Shown: positions 1-5,390 of the stretch, one piece after another | How positions within the stretch are numbered: the stretch's first letter is position 1 | How the letters are laid out: each line of letters starts with the position of its first letter | NCBI GenBank assembly: GCA_017305815.1 | Contig: JAFKJZ010000240.1 | Span: 1 to 5,390, forward strand | Source of the DNA: Hyphomicrobiales bacterium | Lineage (GTDB): Bacteria > Pseudomonadota > Alphaproteobacteria > Rhizobiales > Kaistiaceae | Length of the DNA stretch: 5,390 nucleotides | Direction: 5' to 3' | Translations under genes and position numbers: made by a program | Notes under the pieces: model-generated | The model's input: the letters and a program-made list of their open reading frames with translations, nothing else | What the model was told of the DNA's origin: nothing | Databases searched by the model: none

Positions 1-114
1 ATCGCCAGCGACGCCGGCACCATTTCCTACGAAATCCTGACCGCTCTCGGTCAGCGCTACCATCGGCACTACGCATTTCCGGCAAGCCGCGCGAGCGGAC
101 AGGGGCAATCATGA
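1..114 (+). CDS. alr: Alanine racemase, C-terminal fragment (5' end outside window)
   Basis: Frame 1 is open from the first base and ends at TGA 112-114, giving the last 37 residues of a protein that begins upstream of the window. The residues [12 protein letters not shown] followed by a basic RYHRHY stretch are the typical end of PLP-dependent alanine racemases (the Alr/DadX C-terminal beta domain), which interconvert L- and D-alanine in the cytoplasm. The catalytic lysine and tyrosine lie outside the window and cannot be checked. The stop overlaps the start of the D-amino acid dehydrogenase gene by four bases (ATGA), so the two are translationally coupled. That pairing suggests the catabolic isozyme DadX rather than the cell-wall Alr. 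The racemase-first order differs from the dadA-dadX order of E. coli. The family call is fairly sure for so short a piece; the isozyme is inferred from context. Confidence 0.85.
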   Translation: MASDAGTISYEILTALGQRYHRHYAFPASRASGQGQS

Positions 115-1379
115 AGATCACCATTCTCGGCGCCGGCGTCATCGGCGTGACCTCGGCCTATTATCTCGCCAAGGCGGGCCACCAGGTCACGGTCATCGAC
201 CGCCAGCCGGGCCCGGCGCTGGAAACCAGCTTCGCCAATGCCGGCGAGATCTCGCCCGGCTATTCTTCGCCCTGGGCCGCCCCCGGTATCCCGCAGAAGG
301 CGGTGAAGTGGGTGTTCATGAAGTATGCGCCGCTGATCATCCAGCCGATGCTCGACGCCGATACCTGGCGTTGGGTGATCGCCATGCTCGGCAACTGCAC
401 CTCGGCGCGCTATGCGGTCAACAAGAGCCGGATGGTGCGGCTCGCCGAATATTCGCGCGATTGCCTGATCGATCTGCGGAACGAGATCGGCATCGAATAT
501 GACGGCCGCGCCAGGGGCACGCTGCAATTGTTCCGCACCCAGAAGCAGCTGGACGGCATCGGCAAGGATATCGCCGTGCTGAAGAGCGACGGCGTCCCCT
601 TCTCCGTGCTCGATCCGGCGGGCTGCATCGCGGCGGAGCCGGGCCTGGCGCATGTCCGGGAGAAGATCGTCGGCGGCCTGCAACTGCCGCATGACGAGAC
701 GGGCGACTGCTTCAAGTTCACCAACGAACTGGCGAAGCGCGCCGAAGCCCTCGGCGTCACGTTCCAATATGGCGTCGACCTGCTCGGCGTCCGTACCGAG
801 GGCAAGCGCATCGTCGCGGTGAAGACCTCGCGCGGCGAGGTCATTGCCGACGCCTTCGTCGCGGCGATGGGCAGCTTCACGCCGCAATTCCTGAAGCCGC
901 TCGGCCTGCGCGTGCCGGTCTATCCGGTCAAGGGCTACTCGATCACCGTGCCGATCGTCGACGAGGCGCGCGCGCCGGTCTCGACGGTGATGGACGAGAC
1001 CTACAAGATCGCCATCACCCGGCTCGGCGACCGCATCCGCGTCGGCGGCATGGCCGAGATCGCCGGCTTCAACCGCGACCTGCCGCCCTCGCGCAAGGCG
1101 ACGCTGGTCTATTCGGTCGAGGATCTGTTCGGCGGCGCCGGCGACCAGTCGAAGGCAACCTTCTGGACCGGACTGCGCCCGATGACGCCGGACGGCACCC
1201 CGGTCATCGGCCGGACCGATTACGCCAATCTCTATCTGAATACCGGCCATGGCACGCTGGGCTGGACCATGGCATGCGGATCGGGCCGGCTGCTCGCCGA
1301 CCTCATCGGCGGCCGCAAGCCCGACATCCAGTCCGACGATCTCGGGATCCAGCGCTACGACGCCCGCAAGGCCGCCTGA
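111..1379 (+). CDS. dadA: D-amino acid dehydrogenase (DadA), FAD-dependent
   Basis: This 422-residue protein matches the usual length of DadA. The family oxidatively deaminates D-alanine and other D-amino acids to the 2-oxo acid and ammonia, passing electrons to the respiratory chain at the inner membrane. The N-terminus has a dinucleotide-binding fold: GAGVIG at residues 7-12, and an acidic D30 closing the second beta strand to bind the FAD ribose. The DAO-type C-terminal signature is present: [10 protein letters not shown] around 270-279, [14 protein letters not shown] at 354-367 and [16 protein letters not shown] at 377-392. The start at 111 is supported by AGGGG five bases upstream and by the ATGA overlap with the racemase gene. 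With that racemase it forms an alanine catabolic unit: L-Ala to D-Ala to pyruvate. Only 5 of the first 50 codons end in A or T, typical of a high-GC alphaproteobacterium. No truncation or frameshift is seen. Other D-amino acids remain possible substrates. Confidence 0.94.
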   Translation: MKITILGAGVIGVTSAYYLAKAGHQVTVIDRQPGPALETSFANAGEISPGYSSPWAAPGIPQKAVKWVFMKYAPLIIQPMLDADTWRWVIAMLGNCTSARYAVNKSRMVRLAEYSRDCLIDLRNEIGIEYDGRARGTLQLFRTQKQLDGIGKDIAVLKSDGVPFSVLDPAGCIAAEPGLAHVREKIVGGLQLPHDETGDCFKFTNELAKRAEALGVTFQYGVDLLGVRTEGKRIVAVKTSRGEVIADAFVAAMGSFTPQFLKPLGLRVPVYPVKGYSITVPIVDEARAPVSTVMDETYKIAITRLGDRIRVGGMAEIAGFNRDLPPSRKATLVYSVEDLFGGAGDQSKATFWTGLRPMTPDGTPVIGRTDYANLYLNTGHGTLGWTMACGSGRLLADLIGGRKPDIQSDDLGIQRYDARKAA

Positions 1380-1595
1380 CGAAACGGGCGGCCCGGCTCG
1401 GGACGGTCGGGATTTGCCCGCGCCGTCCCCAATGCCCGATGGGCCATGCCGGCGGCGGCGAACGCCTGTTCATTCCGACGCCGCGGCGCCGACGCCGGGG
1501 GCTCCGTCGAGAAACCCGACCGAAGGGCCCGGCGTCTGGGCCGGTTCACGCCGACCTATGCCGCGCGAACCGCTAGGGAGTGCGCGACTGGCGCG
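1380..1595. other. Gene-free gap between convergent genes
   Basis: This stretch lies between the stop of dadA (+) and the stop of the small exported protein gene (-). It holds the strong hairpin at 1400-1429 and a weaker one, where GGCCC (1526-1530) pairs with GGGCC (1538-1542), flanked by GAA 1522-1524 and TTC 1545-1547. The weaker one could serve the minus-strand gene as a terminator, but it has no clear T run on either strand. The open frames crossing the gap are arginine- and proline-rich with no family resemblance. I see no gene here. Confidence 0.6.
1400..1429 (+). terminator. GC-rich hairpin after dadA, likely transcription terminator
   Basis: About 20 bases after the dadA stop, GGGACGG (1400-1406) pairs perfectly with CCGTCCC (1423-1429). 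Inside it CGGG (1408-1411) pairs with CCCG (1417-1420) around an ATTTG loop, leaving only a T/CG irregularity between the stems. The 11-bp stem should be very stable. No T run follows on the plus strand, so this is not a textbook intrinsic terminator. It could instead protect the 3' end of the transcript or act together with Rho. Confidence 0.5.
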
Positions 1596-1838
1596 CTAGT
1601 AGCTGGTTCCACCGCTCGAGCCGGTGCCCATCGTCGACGGATGCGACTTCATCGTCGTGTGGCCCTTCATCGGCTCGCACCGCCAGACATGCCGCCCCTT
1701 CTCCATTACCCGCATCGGCTCCATGCCCGACTTGCAGGTCAGGCCATGTTCGGTTGTCGCCGACGCCATCGGCGCGGCGGCGGTCAAGGCGAAAAGCGCC
1801 ATCGCCGAAGCGGCGGCCAAAGCAAGATGCCTGCTCAT
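1596..1838 (-). CDS. Small exported Met/His-rich protein of unknown function (80 aa)
   Basis: I do not recognise the family. The minus-strand frame is open from 1931, but the start at 1838 is preferred: GGAGG lies five bases upstream of that ATG, and translation from there begins directly with a Sec signal peptide. The signal has a basic start (MSRH), a hydrophobic alanine/leucine core at about residues 5-22, and an AxA-type site ending at A27. The mature part would be about 53 residues. It has two cysteines (C35, C54) that could form a periplasmic disulfide, six methionines and four histidines, and a Gly/Ser/Thr-rich tail ending in GGTSY. The Met and His content is compatible with metal binding, but that is speculation. 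It converges on dadA and lies 154 bases downstream of the ABC operon in the same direction, so it is probably transcribed separately. The codon pattern and signal peptide make it a credible gene. Confidence 0.72.
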   Translation of the reverse strand: MSRHLALAAASAMALFALTAAAPMASATTEHGLTCKSGMEPMRVMEKGRHVWRCEPMKGHTTMKSHPSTMGTGSSGGTSY

Positions 1839-1843
1839 GATGT

Positions 1844-1848
1844 CCTCC
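1844..1848 (-). promoter_or_regulatory. Shine-Dalgarno GGAGG deciding the small gene's start
   Basis: Read on the minus strand, GGAGG is followed by ACATC and then the ATG at 1838. This near-perfect anti-16S match with a 5-base spacer favours that start over the in-frame upstream ATGs at 1931, 1889 and 1850. Confidence 0.7.
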
Positions 1849-1992
1849 ATTGTCCGGCGCAGCGGTCGAGCGCAGATGCGCGACACCATGCCGACACTCC
1901 AGATAACTGGCGCGCAGGGAGGGAAAGGCAACGTCGGGCAGGTGTCGCTGCGACGATTCGGCCTCGCTTCGGCGGGCGCGAATGGCGTGGAT

Positions 1993-2967
1993 CTATCGCC
2001 GCGCCGCCTCGCGGCCGGAGAGCAGCAGCAACGCCAGAATCAGAGTCCCGAACATGATGCTGCGCCAGCCCGGCGAGGCGTTGACGACGGTGATCAGCGC
2101 CGTGATCGTGACCAGCAGGATGGCGCCCGGAATCGACCCGGCATAGGTGCCGAGGCCGCCGAGGATCGAGGTGCCGCCGAGCACGACGGCGGCGATCGAG
2201 GCGAGCAGATACGGGTCGCCGATGCCGACATAGCCCTGGCCGTTCATGCCGAGCACGAGGATGCCGGCAAGGCCCGCCATGAAGCCGCTGATGCCGTAGA
2301 CCGCCATCGTCGTCGTGGCGATCGGCACACCGGAGAGCTTGGCGGCGAGCGGCCCGGCCCCCATGGCGAACAATCGCGCGCCGAACGGCGTCGCATGCAT
2401 CACCACCAGCACGACGACCGAGACGACGACCCAGACGAGGATGCCGGCTGGCACCCCGAACGGCCGCGCATTGCCGACCCAGCTCACCAGCGGATTGGAA
2501 GCCGTGACGGCGCTGCCGCCGGCGATAATAATCAGCAGGCCCTGCAGGAACGTCGCCATGGCGAGCGTCATGATCATCGGATGCACGCGGAGCAGCGCCA
2601 CGCCGAGCCCGTTGACGAGGCCGATCACGGTGGTCATCGCCAGCACGGCGAGGATCGGCGTCAGCCCGGTCGGGTCGGCGTCGATGGCGAAGAGCGGCAG
2701 GCCGACGGCGGCGACGGTGACGATCGCCGCGACCGAGAGATCGATGCCGCCCGCGATCACCACGAAGGTCTGGCCCGCCGCGACGATGCCGATGACGGCG
2801 GCGAGCTCGACCAGGTAGCGCAGATGGCCATAGGCGCCGAAGCCGCGCGAGACGAAGCTGGCGACGATCCAGACCAGGGCCACGATGGCGAAGGTCAGGA
2901 ACGGCCGGCTGGTGACGACCGCGAGAATGCGGGATCGGGACAGAAGTCCGGCGTCGCGAATGCTCAT
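1993..2967 (-). CDS. Sugar-type ABC transporter permease 2 (BPD_transp_2 family)
   Basis: This 324-residue protein is a complete inner-membrane permease of the RbsC/YtfT/YjfF family, which forms the translocation path for sugar import with a dual-domain ATPase and a periplasmic binding protein. Hydrophobic segments lie at roughly 23-40, 52-71, 77-93, 103-126, 130-150, 173-191, 218-240, 256-277, 281-296 and 303-317. The family motif VIAGGIDLSVAA is at 70-81, and the cytoplasmic-loop region LLASIAAVVLGGTSILGGLG is at 254-273. The ATG at 2967 overlaps the stop of permease 1 by four bases (ATGA), and GAGGG lies just upstream. The frame runs open much further upstream, but that part is a high-GC shadow of permease 1. 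It is the last gene of the operon. The substrate cannot be read from the sequence; adjacent dissimilar permeases occur in systems such as YtfT-YjfF (galactofuranose) and LsrC-LsrD (AI-2). Confidence 0.9.
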   Translation of the reverse strand: MSIRDAGLLSRSRILAVVTSRPFLTFAIVALVWIVASFVSRGFGAYGHLRYLVELAAVIGIVAAGQTFVVIAGGIDLSVAAIVTVAAVGLPLFAIDADPTGLTPILAVLAMTTVIGLVNGLGVALLRVHPMIMTLAMATFLQGLLIIIAGGSAVTASNPLVSWVGNARPFGVPAGILVWVVVSVVVLVVMHATPFGARLFAMGAGPLAAKLSGVPIATTTMAVYGISGFMAGLAGILVLGMNGQGYVGIGDPYLLASIAAVVLGGTSILGGLGTYAGSIPGAILLVTITALITVVNASPGWRSIMFGTLILALLLLSGREAARR

Positions 2968-3935
2968 CGGGCCCTCATGCGGAACTGCGGGATGGCGACG
3001 GCGCCGATGATGATCAGGCCCTGCGCCACATATTGCGCCACCGGCGTGAAGCCGAGGAAGAACATGACCGAAATCATCAGGCTGAGCAGCAGGCTGCCGG
3101 CGAGCGCGCCGCGCATGGTGCCCTGGCCGCCGAGGAAGCCGATGCCGCCGAGCACGGCGGCGGCGATCGAGTTCAGCGTGAACGAGTTGCCGATGATCGG
3201 ATCGCCCGAGCCGGTCTGCGCGGCGACGAACAGGCCAGCCCCGGTGCAGAGCAGGCCGCTGATGGCGTAGGCCAGGATACGGGCGGCATCGACCGGCACG
3301 CCGGAGCGATAGGCGCCCACCGGGTTCTCGCCGGCCGCATAGAGGCTGAGGCCGAGCGGCGTCGCCAGATAGAGCTTCCAGAGCAGGACGATCACCACCA
3401 GCAGGCCGAAGGCGGCGGGCGTATTGCCGGCGAGCAGGTCCGACAGCCAGGGCGGCATCGCGCCGCCCGGCCGCGGCAGCACCAGGAGCGCCGCGCCGGC
3501 GATGATGAAGGATCCGGCCAGCGTCACGACGATCGCCGGCAGGCGCAGGCGGACGACGATGATGCCCGTCGCGGCGCCGATGCCGAAGCCGGCGAGACAG
3601 ACTAGCGCCGCGCCGCCGGCGACGCCGAGCGGCCCGGTCATGGTGGTGGCGGCGAGCACGGCGCCGAGGCTGACCAGCGCGCCGATCGCCAGGCTGATGC
3701 CGCCGGTCAGCATCAGGATCGCCTGCGCCATGGCGACGAGGGCGAGCGGGAACCAGCTCTGGGTGAACTTGGCGAAGCCCGAGCCGGTGAAAAGGCCGTG
3801 GAAAAGCAGGCCATAGGCGACGAGGAAGGCCAGCACGACGAGGAACAGGCCGCGCACGCCGATGTTGCGCTTGGCCTGGATCGCCCAATAGAGCGAGCCG
3901 GAAGGGGCGCGCGGAGAGACGCTCGCATTGCTCAT
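2964..3935 (-). CDS. Sugar-type ABC transporter permease 1 (BPD_transp_2 family)
   Basis: This 323-residue inner-membrane permease is the first of two in the operon. Hydrophobic segments occur at roughly 27-50, 62-78, 82-98, 103-127, 133-154, 173-191, 218-240, 254-270, 276-295 and 300-317. The family motif appears as LTGGISLAIGALVSLG (76-91), with serine where the aspartate of GGIDLS usually sits; permease 2 keeps the Asp. The conserved loop region is NSIAAAVLGGIGFLGGQGT at 255-273, and AAGENPVGAYRSGVPV (200-215) matches the family's G-N-x-x-AA-xx-SGI-type segment. The ATG at 3935 overlaps the ATPase stop by four bases and has AGAGG eight bases upstream. An open frame extends upstream to 4214, but its Arg-rich residues are a shadow of the ATPase gene. 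The divergence between the two permeases points to a heterodimeric channel. Confidence 0.9.
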   Translation of the reverse strand: MSNASVSPRAPSGSLYWAIQAKRNIGVRGLFLVVLAFLVAYGLLFHGLFTGSGFAKFTQSWFPLALVAMAQAILMLTGGISLAIGALVSLGAVLAATTMTGPLGVAGGAALVCLAGFGIGAATGIIVVRLRLPAIVVTLAGSFIIAGAALLVLPRPGGAMPPWLSDLLAGNTPAAFGLLVVIVLLWKLYLATPLGLSLYAAGENPVGAYRSGVPVDAARILAYAISGLLCTGAGLFVAAQTGSGDPIIGNSFTLNSIAAAVLGGIGFLGGQGTMRGALAGSLLLSLMISVMFFLGFTPVAQYVAQGLIIIGAVAIPQFRMRAR

Positions 3936-4822
3936 GCCGCGTGCCTCTCGCGCTCGGCGCCCATGGCGGCGGCGACGATCGCCTCCTCGCTCAGCGCGCC
4001 GCGTTCGAGCAGCGCCGCGATCCGCCCCTCGCGCACCACCGCGACGCGGTCGCAGAGATGCACCAGCTCCGGCGTATCCGAGCTCAGCAGGACGACAGTC
4101 TTGCCGGAGGCCGCGAAGGCGCGAAGCATCGCGTAGATCTCCCGCTTGGTTTCGACGTCGACGCCGCGCGTCGGATCGTTGAGGAGCAGCACGGACGGGT
4201 CGAGCGGCATCCATTTCGCCAGCGCGACCTTCTGCTGGTTGCCGCCGGAAAGCGCCTGCGCGGCGCGGCCGAGATCGCCCTTGATGGCGAATTGCAGGGC
4301 CAGCCCCATGGCGGTTTCCCGCTCGCTGGCGCGGCTGCGCAGCTTCAGCGCCGGCATGCGGGCGAAGGAAGGCAGCATCAGATTGGTCAGGATCGGATGG
4401 ATCAGGTGCAGGCCCTCGCGCTTGCGATCGGCCGGCACATAGGCGAGGCCGCGCTGGTTGGCCTCGGGCACGGCGGCGGGAAGGCTGGCGGCGCCGTTCA
4501 GCGTGGCGGATTCGACCTTCGCCGGAATGGCGCCATAGAGGCCGAGCAGCAGGTCCTCCTGCCCCTGTCCGACCAGGCCGCCAATGCCGACGACCTCGCC
4601 GGCGCGGACCTCGAGATCGACGTCGCGCATGAGGCCGGCCGAGAACCGACGGACGGCGATCGCTGTCCGCTCCGTCCGCGTGCTGTCCCAGCGCGGAAAC
4701 AGGTCGCCGGGATCGCGCCCGACCATCAGCCGCACCAGCCCGGCCGCGTTGACGCCCTCGAGCGGCCGATCGGCGGTGCAGGTGCCATCCTTCAGCACGG
4801 TGACGTGCTGGCGGTGGTGGAG
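3932..4822 (-). CDS. Sugar ABC transporter ATP-binding protein, 5' half missing at junction
   Basis: Only the C-terminal part of an RbsA/MglA/YtfR-type ATPase is present; the family is normally about 500 residues with two nucleotide-binding domains. Homology begins at VTVLKDG (coding at about 4804), the end of the first domain. The linker LVRLMVGRD follows, then the whole second domain: the P-loop position GGLVGQGQED, which lacks the Walker A lysine as is usual for this domain; the diagnostic YVPADRKREGL; the signature LSGGNQQK; and the Walker B region LLLNDPTRGVD. Asn and Asp there replace the usual Asp-Glu. The first domain, including its Walker A and SH(K/R)xxE H-loop, roughly 200 residues, is absent. 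The frame stays open to an ATG at 4885, but residues before VTVLKDG resemble nothing in the family and lie in differently composed DNA. The loss therefore looks like a junction rather than a natural start. The stop overlaps permease 1 by four bases. As it stands it should not make a working ATPase. Confidence 0.85.
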   Translation of the reverse strand, partial: LHHRQHVTVLKDGTCTADRPLEGVNAAGLVRLMVGRDPGDLFPRWDSTRTERTAIAVRRFSAGLMRDVDLEVRAGEVVGIGGLVGQGQEDLLLGLYGAIPAKVESATLNGAASLPAAVPEANQRGLAYVPADRKREGLHLIHPILTNLMLPSFARMPALKLRSRASERETAMGLALQFAIKGDLGRAAQALSGGNQQKVALAKWMPLDPSVLLLNDPTRGVDVETKREIYAMLRAFAASGKTVVLLSSDTPELVHLCDRVAVVREGRIAALLERGALSEEAIVAAAMGAERERHAA

Positions 4823-4830
4823 TAGGATTT
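4804..4830. other. Junction between two unrelated sequence blocks
   Basis: On the left, minus-strand ATPase homology stops abruptly inside the gene, just before VTVLKDG. On the right, from about 4823, the sequence becomes AT-richer (GGATTTTTCTCAAATTTACT) and leads into a plus-strand gene with different codon habits and apparently different taxonomic affinity. No transposase, inverted repeat or target duplication is visible at the switch. The exact base cannot be fixed because a few bases could belong to either side. A chimeric assembly is the simplest reading. Confidence 0.65.
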
Positions 4831-4866
4831 TTCTCAAATTTACTGTTAGGCCCCGCCTGGGTCGGC

Positions 4867-4872
4867 TACAAT
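4867..4872 (+). promoter_or_regulatory. Possible -10 box upstream of the YIP1-like gene
   Basis: TACAAT matches five of six bases of the sigma-70 -10 consensus and lies 67 bases before the ATG of the gene at 4940. A G sits two bases before it, but no convincing -35 hexamer is found at 16-18 bases; the nearby TTTACT (4839-4844) is too far away. It lies in the AT-richer leader, the likeliest place for a promoter. Confidence 0.3.
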
Positions 4873-4927
4873 CCGGCAACGACATTAAACGGGGACGCGG
4901 CCGCGCTGAGTTGCGGCGGCTCTCCAG

Positions 4928-4935
4928 AGGAGAGG
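4928..4935 (+). promoter_or_regulatory. Ribosome binding site AGGAGAGG for the YIP1-like gene
   Basis: AGGAG at 4928-4932 lies seven bases before the ATG at 4940, and AGAGG overlaps it slightly closer. This purine-rich match fixes the start at 4940 and shows that the right-hand block carries an intact gene start. Confidence 0.65.
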
Positions 4936-4939
4936 CATC

Positions 4940-5390
4940 ATGGGTGATGAGGCCGTTGTGGCGAACGGAGCTGGATTGAGCCAGGTGGAGCGCGTTGTCG
5001 ATACCTTTGTCGCTCCGTCGAAGACCTTCACGGATATCCTGCGCAACCGGAGTTGGTGGCTCCCATTTCTATTGACGGTGATCGTTTCGCTCTGCGTCAC
5101 GCTCTCCATCGACCATCAGACGGGGTTCGAGCGCGTGGTGGAGAACCAGATTCAGGCCAGCCCCAAGCAGACTGACTCGCTCGCGAGCCTGACGCCGGAG
5201 CAGCGGGCGGCCCGCGTTCACGGCATGGCAGTCGGGTACCGGTATACGTCCTACTGTTTCCCGCTGCTGGTTCTTCTGTTTTCGGCGATTGCAGCGCTTG
5301 GGCTGTGGGCTACCTTCAACTTCGTTCTGGGAGCCGCGACGACCTTCGGCGAGATGTTCTGCCTGTGGATGTACTGTTCGCTGCCGAAGC
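4940..5390 (+). CDS. YIP1-family-like integral membrane protein, N-terminal 150 residues (3' end outside window)
   Basis: The frame is open from the ATG at 4940 to the window edge, giving 150 residues and no stop. The start is supported by the AGGAG ribosome site. A soluble N-terminus (GLSQVERVVDTFVAPSKTF, 12-30) precedes NRSWWLPFLL and a first membrane segment at about 39-57. A polar loop follows at 58-100, including TPEQRAARVHG (85-95). A second membrane segment lies at about 103-130, and a third begins near 136. The pattern of a short 'VVDTFVAPSKTFxDI' lead, an 'SWWLPF' first helix and a TPEQR loop resembles YIP1-domain proteins that I recall as common in Acidobacteriota. Their molecular role is not established. 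Sixteen of the first 50 codons end in A or T, against five of 50 in dadA. It is divergent from the truncated ATPase and probably has no functional link to it. Gene reality is quite sure; the family is moderately sure. Confidence 0.75.
   Translation, partial: MGDEAVVANGAGLSQVERVVDTFVAPSKTFTDILRNRSWWLPFLLTVIVSLCVTLSIDHQTGFERVVENQIQASPKQTDSLASLTPEQRAARVHGMAVGYRYTSYCFPLLVLLFSAIAALGLWATFNFVLGAATTFGEMFCLWMYCSLPK

Noticed and set aside
69..1250. Long minus-strand open frame (393 codons) opposite dadA
   Set aside because: It is rich in Arg, Asp, His and Ala without any family pattern, and lies wholly antisense to a clear dadA. It is a shadow of high-GC codon use.
1900..1931. Possible promoter for the small exported protein gene (minus strand TTGCCT and TTATCT/TATCTG)
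   Set aside because: The spacing is 19-20 bases and the -10 match is poor, so I cannot support it from the sequence.
1624..3270. Plus-strand open frame of 548 codons across the small gene and both permeases
   Set aside because: It is composed of long Asp/His/Arg/Gly-rich stretches typical of the reverse complement of membrane-protein codons, and the minus strand has convincing genes.
2968..3888. Upstream extension of the permease 2 frame giving a 631-residue protein
   Set aside because: The extension is Arg/Pro-rich and overlaps permease 1 in another frame. The ATGA-coupled start at 2967 gives the normal family length.
3941..4825. Plus-strand open frame of 294 codons opposite the ATPase
   Set aside because: It is antisense to the recognisable ABC second domain and shows no motif of its own.
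4823..4885. Taking the ATG at 4885 as the real start of the ATPase
   Set aside because: The 20-odd residues before VTVLKDG do not resemble the family, lack the H-loop expected there, and lie in DNA of different composition. A start there would also omit the first ATP-binding domain.
4896..4905. CGCGGCCGCG palindrome (contains a NotI site) in the leader of the YIP1-like gene
   Set aside because: A 10-base GC palindrome is expected by chance in such DNA, and it has no loop, repeat partner or element next to it. It is also about 70 bases away from the junction.
4885..5109. Minus-strand open frame of 74 codons opposite the YIP1-like gene
   Set aside because: It is antisense to a well-supported gene start with a ribosome site, and has no recognisable features.

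Overview
The window suggests a GC-rich alphaproteobacterium, probably of the Hyphomicrobiales (Rhizobiales), over roughly its first 4.8 kb. This rests on strongly G/C-ending codons, tightly overlapping ATGA gene junctions, a racemase-then-dehydrogenase D-alanine operon, and a sugar-type ABC operon with two permeases. The last ~0.57 kb looks different: looser codon use, an AT-richer leader, and a YIP1-like membrane protein of a kind I associate with Acidobacteriota. The sequence is best read as two unrelated pieces joined near 4804-4830, most likely a chimeric (metagenomic) contig, less likely a real recombination.

Layout. Positions 1-114 (+) hold the last 37 codons of an alanine racemase. Its stop overlaps the ATG of dadA (111-1379, +), a full-length D-amino acid dehydrogenase. 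Together they interconvert L- and D-alanine and oxidise D-alanine to pyruvate and ammonia. A strong GC hairpin follows dadA at 1400-1429. A gene-free gap of about 216 bases separates dadA from a convergent small gene (1596-1838, -). That gene encodes an 80-residue exported protein of unknown function, rich in Met and His and with two cysteines.

Positions 1993 to about 4822 (-) are one operon, read right to left: sugar-type ABC ATPase, permease 1, permease 2. Consecutive genes are joined by 4-base ATGA overlaps. Both permeases are complete and belong to the BPD_transp_2 (RbsC/YtfT/YjfF) family. The ATPase keeps only its second nucleotide-binding domain, because its 5' half is missing at the junction. 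No substrate-binding protein lies in the window, so the sugar cannot be named.

From about 4823 the sequence is the leader and first 150 codons of the YIP1-like protein (4940 to the window end, +), which runs off the edge.

I see no rRNA, tRNA, CRISPR array, insertion sequence or attachment site. I do not see a new biological system here. The main discoveries are the probable chimeric junction and the small unrecognised exported protein.
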